A DNA stretch of 64,000 bases from Streptomyces sp. NBC_01717 (GTDB lineage: Bacteria > Actinomycetota > Actinomycetes > Streptomycetales > Streptomycetaceae). A program made the translations under genes and the position numbers. The notes under the pieces are model-generated. The model saw only the letters and a list, made by a program, of their open reading frames with translations, did no database searches and was not told the origin of the DNA. The stretch lies in contig NZ_CP109179.1 of assembly GCF_036248255.1 (NCBI RefSeq), positions 682,001 to 746,000 on the forward strand, written 5' to 3'. This document shows, piece after piece, positions 43,471-52,109 of this stretch (positions are counted from its first letter, which is position 1; the number at the start of each line of letters is the position of its first letter).

Positions 43471-46200
43471 GCCGCTGGAATCAGTGATCTCCCGCGCCAC
43501 CACCTCAGGAGCCTGCCACCGCGACCCAGCCCGCCCACCCATGGACGGCATACGGTCACCAGCGGAAGCGAAGACGCCAGAGAAAGACCGACCCGCCGAC
43601 GCAGCCGCGGCCCGGGACTGCCCAAAACGCCCACCGGGTACGCCGTCGCGCCCCGCACCGCGCTGCCCTTGCGCGGGCAGCACACCCCCCTGCGTGACAC
43701 CCGCAACCGGCTCCACCACAATCCGCGGAACCGTGCTCTCCACAGACGGCCTGACCACACCCGGCACGGACTGCCAGCCCGGTCGACCACCACTCGTACC
43801 CATCACCCCTGCGCCAGTGGCGGCCGGGGCGCCGGCGGTCCTGGGGTCCCCGCTCGTCGTGGGCGTCCGGGTGCCGGAGATCGTGGCAGCAGAAGATGCG
43901 GGCGTGGCGGACGACGTCGGCATCCCCGTCGCTGTGGCTGTGGCTGTGGTCGCGGTGCCGGACGTGCTGTCCTGCCAGACCCCGGTCCCCGTCCCGGACC
44001 CGGCTGCGGCTGCGGTCGGCGAGGGAGCCGAAGCGATGACCTCGCTGTCACCCGCAGGGCTTTGACCCGCAGGGCTTTGACCCGCAACGGTCGGCACGGT
44101 CGGCGAGGGAGCCGAAGCGATGACCTCGCTGTCACCCGCAGGGCTCTGACCCACAGGGCTTTGACCCGCAACGGTCGGCACGCCCGCAGCGGAGACGGCG
44201 GGGCGGACCGGGCTGGTCGGGCCGCTGAGCGCCGGCATGGATTCGACCTCGCCCGCGCCACCGTCTTCCCGCTCCTGGGACACCTCCGTGTCCGCGACCG
44301 CGTCAACGCCTTGGCTGTCCTGCCGGCTTATCCGCGGTTCGCTGGTCTGGTGACCCGGCGCGGAGATCGAGCTGCCGGCGCGAGACGAATGAGCAGAACC
44401 AGCGCCTGCCGAAGTGCCAGGCGTTTCGTCCTGGCCGGCTCCGTGCGCTGTCTCCAACACGAGCCCGGTCTCGTCCTGCGACTGCACACCCTCGAGCGTG
44501 CCGTCCTCGGCCCGAGCCCCGCTCCCCGACGCCGGACCACGCACCTCCCCGCCGGCCCCCGAGGAACCCGCACCGCGCACCTGCGCACCGGCCCCGGCAG
44601 AACCCTCCAAACCCGCCCCGCCCCGCCCCGCCCGCAGCTCACCGCTCGCGTCCGCAGCCTCGGGCAAGCCAGACCTGCTGAACACCCCGGTCGCACCAAC
44701 AGCCCCATCGGCCCTCACCCCAGGCGCTCCCGCACCCTTCACAAGCCCCAAACCGGTATCCATACCGGTGTCCATACCGGTGTCCGAGACGGACACGGAG
44801 TCGTCCTCGACATCGGTGAACGACGACGCATCGCTGACATCGCTGAAAACCGACGCCCCGTCACTGAAATCACTGACCTCACTCAGGTCACTGACACCGC
44901 TCAGGTCACTGACAACGCTGAGGTTGCCGGGGAACCGTGGAGCATCCGTCAAGTCAGGGACGTCCGCACCCGGCAGGGATCCCGAAGCAGCAACCGCACC
45001 GAGTCCGACCTCCGCACCCGGAACTCCGGGGCCGTTCGGCGGAAGCAGGAGCGGGGGCAGAGAGGACAACGTAACGGCAGGCCGCACCATATCCGGCACG
45101 CCAAGACCGACACGTCCCTCGACGCCGAGCGCTTCCGGCGGCACCGTGAACCGTGCGCCCTCCCAGTCCCCGACCGCCAACGGGTGAGCGCTGTTGACCC
45201 GCACCGCATCCGGCGAGTCCAGCACACCCGGCTTGTCGACGAAAGAGTTGTCGTTCAGCGAAGGCCTCAGGAAAAACTGGTGATGCAGCCCCAGACCCGC
45301 CGCACCCACCACAATCTCCGCACTGGTGGTCAACGCACCACTGACACCAGCCATCCAAAAATCTTGCCAACTGAGCCCGGGCTTCCCGTCAAATACCCAC
45401 CTTTGAAGCCCCATGGCAAACGTCTCAGCCTGACCCTCGTTCACAAAAGCGAACGGAACCTCCGAGCCCTCTTTCAGCCAGCGGTTGTCCTTGAAATGCT
45501 TCGTGACAAACTTCCCGTACACCTCGGCCAACGCACCGCCGAACAACCCGGCGAAGAACCCCACGAACGCCGACCTGCCGACGTCGACCCAGTCGAAGCC
45601 CTTCCGCTGCCGATCCGGATTATCCGGCACCGTCATCGACAAGAACTGCGCGAAGAACGACGTGAACGCCTCCTCAAGCGCCTCCAGCACAGCCGTGAAC
45701 GGCGTCGGCACAGCACGCCCCATCCGCTGCATGATCAAAATGATCTGCAAAGCAGTCCGCGCCCGCACCGCCATCGCCTCAAGCAGCGACGTCCCACCCG
45801 TGAACACCGACAACAACGCGATCAACGCCAACTCAAGATTCATGAACGAGAACTCGATCAGAATCTCGTACTTGGCCTCGGCCAGCTTCCGCGAACGATC
45901 GACCTGCCGATCGCCCGTCTTCTCCAGCTCATCCGACATCCGGTACAGATAATTCACACCATGGTCATCGACGAACAGCTTCATCGCCCCGACGAACTGC
46001 TCCGCCACCGCCGGCGGCATCGAAATCCCCACCTGCGAGATCGCACCCTGCATCGCAGTCGACAACCCCCGCAGGTCATCCGCCAGCTTCTGATACGGCA
46101 ACCGGCTGTCATAGCCCAGATCCTCATTCCCCGACGCCACACTGGCGCCCACCCAAACCTCAAGAAACCGCCTGAGGCTCGGAGAGAACTCAATCGCCAT
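43420..46200 (-). CDS. WXG100-like (CpnT-type) N-terminal part of the giant effector
   Basis: In the present frame this is a 926-aa protein. Residues 1-300 form the WXG100-like/CpnT-type secretion domain: helical, with YRMSD at residues 86-90 matching the T7SS YxxxD/E export motif, and hydrophobic helices (LELALIALLSVFTGGTSL, VGFFAGLFGGALAEVYG). A long Ser/Pro/Ala/Gly/Asp-rich linker follows (about 310-850, with Ser-Asp repeats and MDTGMDTG), then SRWQAPEVVAREITDSSG, which begins Cys domain 1. There an extra base shifts the frame and the protein ends with 16 unrelated residues. Start ATG 46200 is preceded by AGGGAAAG. It is the targeting half of the 9,127-aa protein that the locus would otherwise encode. 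Confidence 0.85.
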   Translation of the reverse strand: MAIEFSPSLRRFLEVWVGASVASGNEDLGYDSRLPYQKLADDLRGLSTAMQGAISQVGISMPPAVAEQFVGAMKLFVDDHGVNYLYRMSDELEKTGDRQVDRSRKLAEAKYEILIEFSFMNLELALIALLSVFTGGTSLLEAMAVRARTALQIILIMQRMGRAVPTPFTAVLEALEEAFTSFFAQFLSMTVPDNPDRQRKGFDWVDVGRSAFVGFFAGLFGGALAEVYGKFVTKHFKDNRWLKEGSEVPFAFVNEGQAETFAMGLQRWVFDGKPGLSWQDFWMAGVSGALTTSAEIVVGAAGLGLHHQFFLRPSLNDNSFVDKPGVLDSPDAVRVNSAHPLAVGDWEGARFTVPPEALGVEGRVGLGVPDMVRPAVTLSSLPPLLLPPNGPGVPGAEVGLGAVAASGSLPGADVPDLTDAPRFPGNLSVVSDLSGVSDLSEVSDFSDGASVFSDVSDASSFTDVEDDSVSVSDTGMDTGMDTGLGLVKGAGAPGVRADGAVGATGVFSRSGLPEAADASGELRAGRGGAGLEGSAGAGAQVRGAGSSGAGGEVRGPASGSGARAEDGTLEGVQSQDETGLVLETAHGAGQDETPGTSAGAGSAHSSRAGSSISAPGHQTSEPRISRQDSQGVDAVADTEVSQEREDGGAGEVESMPALSGPTSPVRPAVSAAGVPTVAGQSPVGQSPAGDSEVIASAPSPTVPTVAGQSPAGQSPAGDSEVIASAPSPTAAAAGSGTGTGVWQDSTSGTATTATATATGMPTSSATPASSAATISGTRTPTTSGDPRTAGAPAATGAGVMGTSGGRPGWQSVPGVVRPSVESTVPRIVVEPVAGVTQGGVLPAQGQRGAGRDGVPGGRFGQSRAAAASAGRSFSGVFASAGDRMPSMGGRAGSRWQAPEVVAREITDSSGSAYRGDVLRRQGRRGA
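43470..43470. other. single-base insertion splitting the giant effector gene
   Basis: The plus strand here reads ATACGCCGAGCCGCTGG. The otherwise identical internal repeat at 38510-38523 reads ATACGCCGGCCGCTGG. The extra A breaks the frame between DSSG and RRIGVMSF. Removing it makes 18816-46200 one frame of exactly 9,128 codons including stop. Confidence 0.85.
44014..44181. repeat. two tandem copies of an 84-bp unit in the effector linker
   Basis: The unit beginning GGTCGGCGAGGGAGCC at 44014 repeats at 44098 with one or two differences. It encodes a 28-aa peptide (SPTVPTVAGQSP..GQSPAGDS and EVIASAP) in the disordered linker. Within the unit, GQSPAG is itself duplicated. Confidence 0.8.
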
Positions 46201-46450
46201 AACCGTCTTTCCCTAACAAAGGACCTGCTGCTGAAATCAACTCAACCCGCGCGCCAGGAGTACAGGCGGCGAGGCGTCGCTGCCCGGTTTCTCCCGGCCC
46301 AAGTTCTCCGGTGGCGGCACGGATCGCCCGGACGTTGAACCCCTGCCGACAGCCATGCCCCGCCACCACGTCATCGACGGCCTGCCCCACCGTCCGCAAG
46401 CTTCCTTGAAGTGACCTCATCGCGGCGGCTCCATGAAAGAGACCCTGCAT
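46190..46450 (-). CDS. possible small protein overlapping the effector start
   Basis: The 86-codon frame starts MQGLFHGAAAMRSLQGSLRT, contains VGQAVDDVVAGHGCRQGFNV, and ends at TGA 46190, overlapping the effector ATG by 11 bases. The position would allow translational coupling, but there is no recognised family, no WXG motif and only a weak ribosome-binding site. It may be a chance frame. Confidence 0.25.
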   Translation of the reverse strand: MQGLFHGAAAMRSLQGSLRTVGQAVDDVVAGHGCRQGFNVRAIRAATGELGPGETGQRRLAACTPGARVELISAAGPLLGKDGYGD

Positions 46451-46840
46451 GCGTGCTCGCCTCGGGTGCGTAGCCGGCAGCGAAACCCGGCACAGACACG
46501 ACAACGCAGGCACCGCACAGCCATGCCCGCTCGCCACGCCCCTCCCCATGCGGACACAGAACCGCGCTGAGTGAACACCACGATCCCCCGTCAACGATCC
46601 CCCGTGCCCACTTCCGAGCTTCTGCGATAACTCTACGCGGCGCGGCCCAAACCCAGCCCGGCACAAGGTTGTTTACACGGGCGAGGCACCCCGCGAACAG
46701 ACAATCCGCTGCAAAGATCACGTTCGCTCGTGCCGGATCCGGCACCGGCATCACCACAGGTCACCACGGAAGCCCACTGACTTGCCGGACCAACGACTGC
46801 CCGGAACACACCACACCAAGCCCACTGTCCGAACGGGTCT
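46451..46840. other. presumed promoter region of the effector operon
   Basis: No gene is recognised. This gap between an IS256 remnant and the giant effector probably carries its promoter, but I cannot point to clear -35/-10 boxes. Confidence 0.3.
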
Positions 46841-46845
46841 GTAAA

Positions 46846-47135
46846 TCGAGCGGTGTAACAAGGGTCACGTCCGCTTGGTGATCCGTTTTCAGGCTGAGCG
46901 GTGGGTTCGGTGGGCAGGGCCCGATCGACATTTCTCCGTAGATCGGGTGGAGACTTGCCGTGGCGAGGAGTTCGCGACTTATGTAGCAGCGCGCTTCTGT
47001 CCATTCGCCGTTCTGCTCGACCAGCACGGCGCCGGCCAGGCGGATCACGGCCGCGCGGTCGGGGAAGATCCCGACGACGTCGGTGCGACGGCGGATCTCC
47101 TTGTTCACGCGTTCTTGCGCGTTGTTCGCCCAGAT
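46846..47135 (-). pseudogene. IS256-family transposase C-terminal remnant
   Basis: [20 protein letters not shown], then [20 protein letters not shown], then [19 protein letters not shown] are the typical C-terminal motifs of mutator-type transposases. A few residues are missing between REIW and ANN compared with the usual REIWRQIWSNN. The N-terminal two thirds are absent. Confidence 0.75.
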
Positions 47136-47775
47136 CTCGCGCGGGAAGGCGGCGAATGCCAGCAGATGGCGATCTCGCCCTCTGCTCATGCCACCCGTGA
47201 TGGCGTCGGCCACGCTGGAGCCCGGCGACATCAGCACGATGTCCCGGGACCGGGACATCGTTACGCCTACTGGCCTACTGGCCTGCTGGTGCTGCCTGAG
47301 CCGGTGGTGTGTGTGAACGGGACCGGATCGCAGTGCGGCATCCGTGCCTACGGTCGGCAGTTCATCACCCGGCACCAGGTGCTGCCCACCGCGCAGCACG
47401 AGGGCGTCCGCGGGCAGCCGATCTCCGACGACCGTGGGAGAGACCGAGGCCGCCGGACAGGCTCACTCCGGCCCGCGTCCGCCGTACCTTCCGGCACACC
47501 CGCCGGAAGACCGCCTGCCCGGCCCAGGCACCGAAACCCTCCCACCCCGGGGCCCCGGACGGCCACTGGGCCGCAAGACCACCCGGCCCACCCCACGCCA
47601 CGACGTGCACACAGTCCGCAAAACAGTCACCACGAAAGCGAGAACCAAGAGGTCCGCGACACCACGACCCGCCGCACAGTTTCAAGATCAAGCTAGGCGT
47701 TGCGTGATGAGAGGGGCATCGTGGGGCATCCGGGGTGGTTCATGGGCGGGAATACCGAAGGCCCCGACCGTGGTA
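47136..47775. other. intergenic transposon debris
   Basis: No intact gene. Frames on both strands look coding-like for short stretches (for example [19 protein letters not shown] on the plus strand), but none is recognisable. Confidence 0.3.
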
Positions 47776-49547
47776 GACGCTGTTGGTTAATTCCGCCCCG
47801 CTGGATCTCATTCAGTGGGGCGGAGTGCTGCGAAGGGCGAAACGCGGGTTCGAGCGAGTGGTCTGCCCGTGAGCCAGGCGTCGAGACGCGCGAGGTTGAT
47901 AGCAGCGCCGGTGAGCTGATGTTGTAGCTGGGTTTTGGCGAGGCCGCGGTAGCGGGATCTGCGCAGGCCGAAGGCGTGGACGGCTTGGGAGATGGTGCCC
48001 TCGACGCAAGCGCGGTGGCCGTATCGACGTTGCCACTGGTCGGTCTCCTGTTGGGGCCGAGACTGCTGGAGGATTTCGTGTTCGACGCGGGGCCGCAAGG
48101 TGAGATTGCGGCCGGTCTTGGCGTCAGTGCAGGAGGTCCGCAGCTCGCAGGGCCCGCAGTCACGGGCGGCGAAGCGGACCCGTGTGACCGGGGTGCCCCG
48201 GTGGCTTTGGGCCGCTCGCCAGGAGACGCTGACCTTGTTGCCGGGGCAGGAAGCCGTGTGCTGGTCCCAGTCGATGGTGAAGCGGGTGTTGTCGAAGAAG
48301 TCTCCCGACACCTGCTGGCGAACGTTGGTGGCCGCGACCGGCCCCACCAGTTCCATCCTGTGATCGCGCCGGGCATGGTGGATCTGTTCGGCGTCGACGT
48401 ATCCGGCGTCCACGAGGTGCTCGCCGGGCACAAACCTCGCCCGGCCAGAGCAGTGTGGATGTCCTCCAGGACAACGACATCGTTGACCGGTGCCGGGGTG
48501 GTGTGAACGTGAGTGATCAGGTGCGGGGCGTCGGGGTCGCACGTCTCGCTCAGGTGGACCTTGTAGCCGGACCAGCCGAGATCCCGCTTGGAACCTGTGC
48601 GGGCCTCGGGCTCGTAGGGGGTGCATAAGCGCGCCAGGCCGGGTGGGCGGTCCTTCGGGTCACGCCAGCGCACGACACCGTCAACGTGGTGGAACTGCTG
48701 CACCCATGCCTGGCGCAGAAACTCAACAGTGGGCAACTTCCTCAGACCCGAAGGGGCTTGTGCCTCCCAGAGGGCATGCAGGAGCACCATGACATCGGCT
48801 CCGGTCTGGTCCGCGTGCTCGACCTTGGCTGCCCACCGGGAAGCGAAGCGGGTGTCTTCCGGCCGGCTGGAGTACCGGTCGTACCACTCCGGCGCTGCCA
48901 CCGCCGCCAGCCAGTCCCCGGCCGTCTCGGCGAGCTGGTTCAGCGCCGCCCTCAGCGTCTCGACCACGAACTCCAGCCGGTTCAGGTCCCTGGTCGCGGC
49001 CAGCACATGAGTGGCATCCGTGCGCTGCCACGTACGCGGCTTGACCAGCCCGGCTTCCCCGGCAGCCCGCAGCACCGCGTCGAACACCACCCGGTCGGCG
49101 TCGCCGTCTACGAGCCGGGCACGGAACTCGCTGAGCACCGAGAAGTCGAATCCTGTACCGGCCAGCTCGAGAGAGAGGGCGTACTTCCAGTCCACACGTG
49201 AACGGACCGCATCCGCGGCCTGCCGGTCGGTCAACCCCTCCGCCAACTGCAACACCGACACCAGCGCCAGCCGGGCCGGCGACAGCGCCGGACACCCCCT
49301 GACCGGGAACAGCCCTTCGAACTCGACATCCGCGAAAACCGGCCCGAGCACGTCCCGCACCCGCGTCGCCAGACAGCCCTTCGGAAACACCGCCCGCGCC
49401 ACACGCACGGTCTCCTCCGGGATCTCCGTCAAATCCACCCCACGCAACGACACCGAACCCCACCCCTGAACACGACGACGGCCTGACAACCCCAACGGGG
49501 TCGTACAGGCCGACGTCACGCAGGCCCCTGGATTAACCAACAGCGTC
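47776..49547 (-). mobile_element. IS1182-family element
   Basis: 16-bp perfect inverted ends (GACGCTGTTGGTTAAT at 47776-47791, complement at 49532-49547) enclose one transposase gene. The bases just outside (CGTGGTA, CGTGTAG) are similar but not identical, so a 7-bp target duplication is possible. The ends share the core GCTGTTGGT with the other IS1182 element at the left of the window. Confidence 0.8.
47808..49453 (-). pseudogene. IS1182-family transposase, frameshifted
   Basis: From GTG 49453 the frame reads VSLRGVDLTEIPEETVRVAR, SPARLALVSVLQLAEGLTDR, then FDFSVLSEFRARLVDGDADR and RTDATHVLAATRDLNRLEFV. Near 48435 the frame is lost by one base: one frame gives ALAGRGLCPASTS, while the next gives VPGEHLVDAGYVDAEQIHHA, the expected continuation. 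The C-terminal half (CGPCELRTSCTDAKTGRNL, YGHRACVEGTISQAVHAFGL) then runs to 47808. A single indel inactivates it. Confidence 0.85.
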
Positions 49548-49626
49548 CGTGTAGGCGGGGCCGTCATGTCCGCATGTCTGGGCAGACGGGGGTTCAGGGT
49601 CGGTGTGACACGGTCTCGTTGATCGT

Positions 49627-49803
49627 TCAGGCGGACTGCTTGGTGACGTGGATCCGCTCGGTCTCGTCGAGGTCGACGATGGCTCTGCCGTAGTAGTCGT
49701 GGCCGTGGCGGGTCAGTTTGCCGTGTGGGAGCCACTTGCGCATGGTGGCGGGTTTGACGTTCATGCCGAGCTGGGCTGTTGCGGTGTCAGCGAGTCTGCT
49801 CAC
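49627..49803 (-). CDS. small helix-turn-helix protein (58 aa)
   Basis: GTG 49803 opens VSRLADTATAQLGMNVKPAT, then MRKWLPHGKLTRHGHDYYGR and a short DLDE tail. This is an excisionase/MerR-like HTH (MNVKPATxRKWxxxGxLTRHG) seen in Streptomyces mobile elements. It begins 4 bases after the stop of the 71-aa gene, so it is the last gene of a three-gene minus-strand cassette. It probably binds DNA, as a regulator or excision factor. The IS1182 insertion lies just downstream. Confidence 0.65.
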   Translation of the reverse strand: MSRLADTATAQLGMNVKPATMRKWLPHGKLTRHGHDYYGRAIVDLDETERIHVTKQSA

Positions 49804-49807
49804 AAGT

Positions 49808-50023
49808 TCAGGGTGCCGCTTTCTGTGCGTGGCGTGCTCCGCCGAGGCGGATCGCCAGGCAGATGGTGTCCTCGTCGGGGGCGGTGATGTTGCCCAGTTG
49901 TCCAGCCAGGCCAGTGAGGGCTTGCAGGATCTCGGTGAGCGCGGGGTCGGCTCGGTCGATGAGTCGGCCCGCCGGTTTGAGGTTCTCGGGGTCCAAGAGG
50001 TGACCGGGTATGTTCTCGTACAT
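49808..50023 (-). CDS. hypothetical protein (71 aa) in mobile-element cassette
   Basis: ATG 50023 is preceded by AGGAGATC. The protein (MYENIPGHLLDPENLKPAGR ... LTGLAGQLGNITAPDEDTI) is small, helical and acidic, with no recognised domain. It sits 41 bp after the DUF6221 gene and 4 bp before the HTH gene, so it is very likely co-transcribed with them. The function is unknown. Confidence 0.65.
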   Translation of the reverse strand: MYENIPGHLLDPENLKPAGRLIDRADPALTEILQALTGLAGQLGNITAPDEDTICLAIRLGGARHAQKAAP

Positions 50024-50064
50024 GCCGATCTCCTGTGAGGTCCGTGGCGGGACTGGCAACGGGG

Positions 50065-50472
50065 TTACGGCCGCCAGTCGTCGCGGTAGCCGGGGTGGTC
50101 GGCATAGGGCAGGGCGAGCATCTTGATCACGACGGCTCCGGCACCCTCGACGCGGAGGTACTCCTCACGGCGTGCCGTCTCAGCGAAGCGGCGCAGCTTC
50201 TCGTAGTGGCCGATGGCGGTCCGCTTCGCTTCGACCACGGCCAGGATGCGGGCCGGGTCATGGCGGACGATGTGCAGCGCGTCGGCCGTCGACTCGAATA
50301 CCGAAGCCTCACCGCCCCAGCATCCATGACAGAGCACCGCAGACTGGTCGGCCCCGTAGACCAGTTTGGCGTAGTCCCCGTTGTCGACCGACCACGGGCC
50401 TTCGGACGCAGCGCCCGACATCTTTTCGTCTTCGTCGAGGCGATCGCGGAGGAACTCCATCAGGTCGTCCAC
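50065..50472 (-). CDS. DUF6221 family protein
   Basis: This 135-aa protein of a family confined to streptomycetes and relatives has the signature start MDDLMEFLRDRLDEDE, then ADALHIVRHDPARILAVVEA near the middle, and the C-terminal MLALPYADHPGYRDDWRP. The function is unknown. Members are common on integrative elements and near phage-like genes. It is the first gene of the leftward cassette. Confidence 0.88.
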   Translation of the reverse strand: MDDLMEFLRDRLDEDEKMSGAASEGPWSVDNGDYAKLVYGADQSAVLCHGCWGGEASVFESTADALHIVRHDPARILAVVEAKRTAIGHYEKLRRFAETARREEYLRVEGAGAVVIKMLALPYADHPGYRDDWRP

Positions 50473-50570
50473 GGGGGCATCCTCTCGTCAGTGGCGGAGC
50501 GGGGGGTCGTGGTCTGTCTATGGGTGGGGATCCTTCGGGGGAATGGTGGCCCCGTCTCCGGGTGCCTTTT

Positions 50571-50875
50571 CAGCGGCAGGGCCACCTCGGGCCGCGGGAC
50601 TGGGGCGCGGCATAGACGTATGCGCGCCCCAACGGCCCGGCCTCGTCTCCGGTCGGGGCCACCGTCAGTTCGTCCTCGATGGGGAGAGGACGAACTGATT
50701 CAGGCGGGCGACCGGAGGAAGTTGGCCACCCTTTTTCCTGTCGTCCCCACGGAGTCAGGAGCCTTCATGCTTAATACGGCGGCTGTCTGTGCCGAGTTCA
50801 GGCCTGTGAGGTGTGATTCCGGTGCCTCGTGCTGGATTGAGACCGTGGCAGCCCTGAAGTGCTGTCAGTGGCTGA
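50571..50875. repeat. hairpin-rich direct repeat, copy A (candidate structured RNA)
   Basis: Conserved blocks shared with copy B include CAGGGCC at the start, GGCCTCG, GAACT(GATT)CAGGCGGGCG, TAATACGGCGGCTG and GTGCTGTCAGTGGCTG. Between them are hairpins with different sequence but the same position: GGGGCGCGGCATA paired with TATGCGCGCCCC (one bulge), and AGTTCGTCCTC paired with GAGGACGAACT. No family was identified. Confidence 0.45.
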
Positions 50876-50968
50876 GGGGCGGGTAGGGCGGCAGGGACGG
50901 TCGTGGCTTCGGTCTGGCCAGAGGCTACCCACTCTGAAATGGGGCGGCTCTGCCTCTGCGAGACGTGT

Positions 50969-51240
50969 CAGAGGCAGGGCCGCCAAGGGCCAGCACCGAG
51001 TGGCCCTTGGCCTCGGCGGGGAGCGCGAGGCCAACTGCATTTCACCCTCTATGCGTAGGGAGGGTGAACTCAGGCGGGCGGCCGGTGAGATTCGGCCGCT
51101 TTCCTGTCGCCGCCCAAGGTGACAGGGCCTACATCGCCTAATACGGCGGCTGCCCGTGCCGGGTTCACGCCTATAAGGATTATTTTCGCGGCCCTGGCGG
51201 CGACCCGCGGGCGGCAGCTCGGCAGTGCTGTCAGTGGCTG
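50969..51240. repeat. hairpin-rich direct repeat, copy B (candidate structured RNA)
   Basis: The same conserved blocks and order as copy A appear, with replaced stems: CCAAGGGCCA/TGGCCCTTGG, TTCACCCTC/GAGGGTGAA, GCGGCCG/CGGCCGC and CCTGTC/GACAGG. Arms change together while flanking blocks stay, which suggests selection on structure. Another strong hairpin (CTCTGCCTCTG/CAGAGGCAGGG) lies at its left border. Confidence 0.45.
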
Positions 51241-51383
51241 TGTCTGGCGGGTACCACCAGCCGCAGATCTCGCAGAGGAAGTCGTAGCCGAGGGTGCGGA
51301 TGAGGGCATGGATGTGGTATCGCATTGGGGCTCCATTGGTGGTCTACAGCCCGGTCTACGGGCGGTCTACGGCCCCTTCTCCG

Positions 51384-51830
51384 CCTGGCTGACCTGCGTC
51401 TACACCTCGGAAGGGGTGCCTACGGGTGCTAGGGAGAGGAGGGCGTCGAGGTCGGTGCCTTTGATGCCGCTGCGGCCGGTGGTCTCGCCGATGCGCAGGC
51501 TCTTGGTGATGGGCACCTAGCACCGGTTGAGGAGTGCGCGAAGCCGGGTGTCGTCGAGGTGCGGGCGGCAAGTCGGGCTTGGAATTCGTCGTACAGCTGT
51601 CGGAGGTGGATGCCGGGCCCGTCGCCGATGAGGTGCTGGATGCCGAGGAGGAACCGGCGATTCAGCTCGACCTCGGTGAGGGGAACGGGCGGCCGGCCCG
51701 CCAGGCGCTGATGGCGTAGACGCCGGCCGCGAAAGCGAGGAGGCGGGGCTCCTCGTTCGCGGTGCGCCACAGCATGAGCGCGCCGAGGCCGGTGGTGCGG
51801 GCCGTGACGGTGCGGCCGAGTGTGGGGTGG
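51384..51830 (-). pseudogene. decayed integrative-element gene, function unknown
   Basis: Coding fragments in three frames follow one another: HPTLGRTVTARTTGLGALML and WRTANEEPRLLAFAAGVYAI, then LTEVELNRRFLLGIQHLIGD with GPGIHLRQLYDEF, then LDDTRLRALLNRC-stop-VPITKSLRIGETTGRSG. This layout (one or two membrane helices, then a GxHLxxLY...LRALL...VPxxxSLRxGxxxGRSG C-terminal domain) is common in small genes of SLP1/pSAM2-like elements. Fragments of a neighbour (FACGHLKQWARLG, QIGGMVGQLFGTFAQMI) lie upstream to about 52110. Confidence 0.45.
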
Positions 51831-52109
51831 CCCCCGGTGATGGGTTAGGCGCCGAGCCGGGCCCATTGCTTGAGGTGGCCGCAGGCGAACCGGCGGGGGT
51901 GGATGCGTTGGGCGGACCACCAGGGCCTCCCGGTCCCGAACTCGGGGACGGGAGGCAGCTCGAGGGTGTCGGCCTCGGACTCGGTGGCCGTGCTCAGGCG
52001 TTGCTGGCGAAGGTAGCTATCATCTGGGCGAAAGTGCCGAAGAGTTGGCCGACCATGCCGCCGATCTGGCTGCGGACAGGGAGAGTCCGAGGCAGACGAA
52101 GCCGGGCAT

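Noticed and set aside
43471..43793. The open frame of the giant protein extends upstream to a possible start at 43793 (MVVDRAGSPCRVW...)
   Set aside because: These codons are the wrong frame of sequence that reads as conserved protein (RSFSGVFASAGDRMPSMGG) in the other frame and in the internal duplicate; the extension is an artefact of the frameshift.
18816..43793. Many long plus-strand frames inside the giant gene
   Set aside because: They mirror the minus-strand modules copy for copy, are composition shadows of a high-GC gene, and have no family motifs.
50798..51325. Minus-strand frame starting MRYHIHALIRTLGYDF with a CEICGWW motif
   Set aside because: The start looks plausible, but the frame runs through the hairpin repeats without protein-like conservation between the two copies; at most the first ~35 codons could be real.
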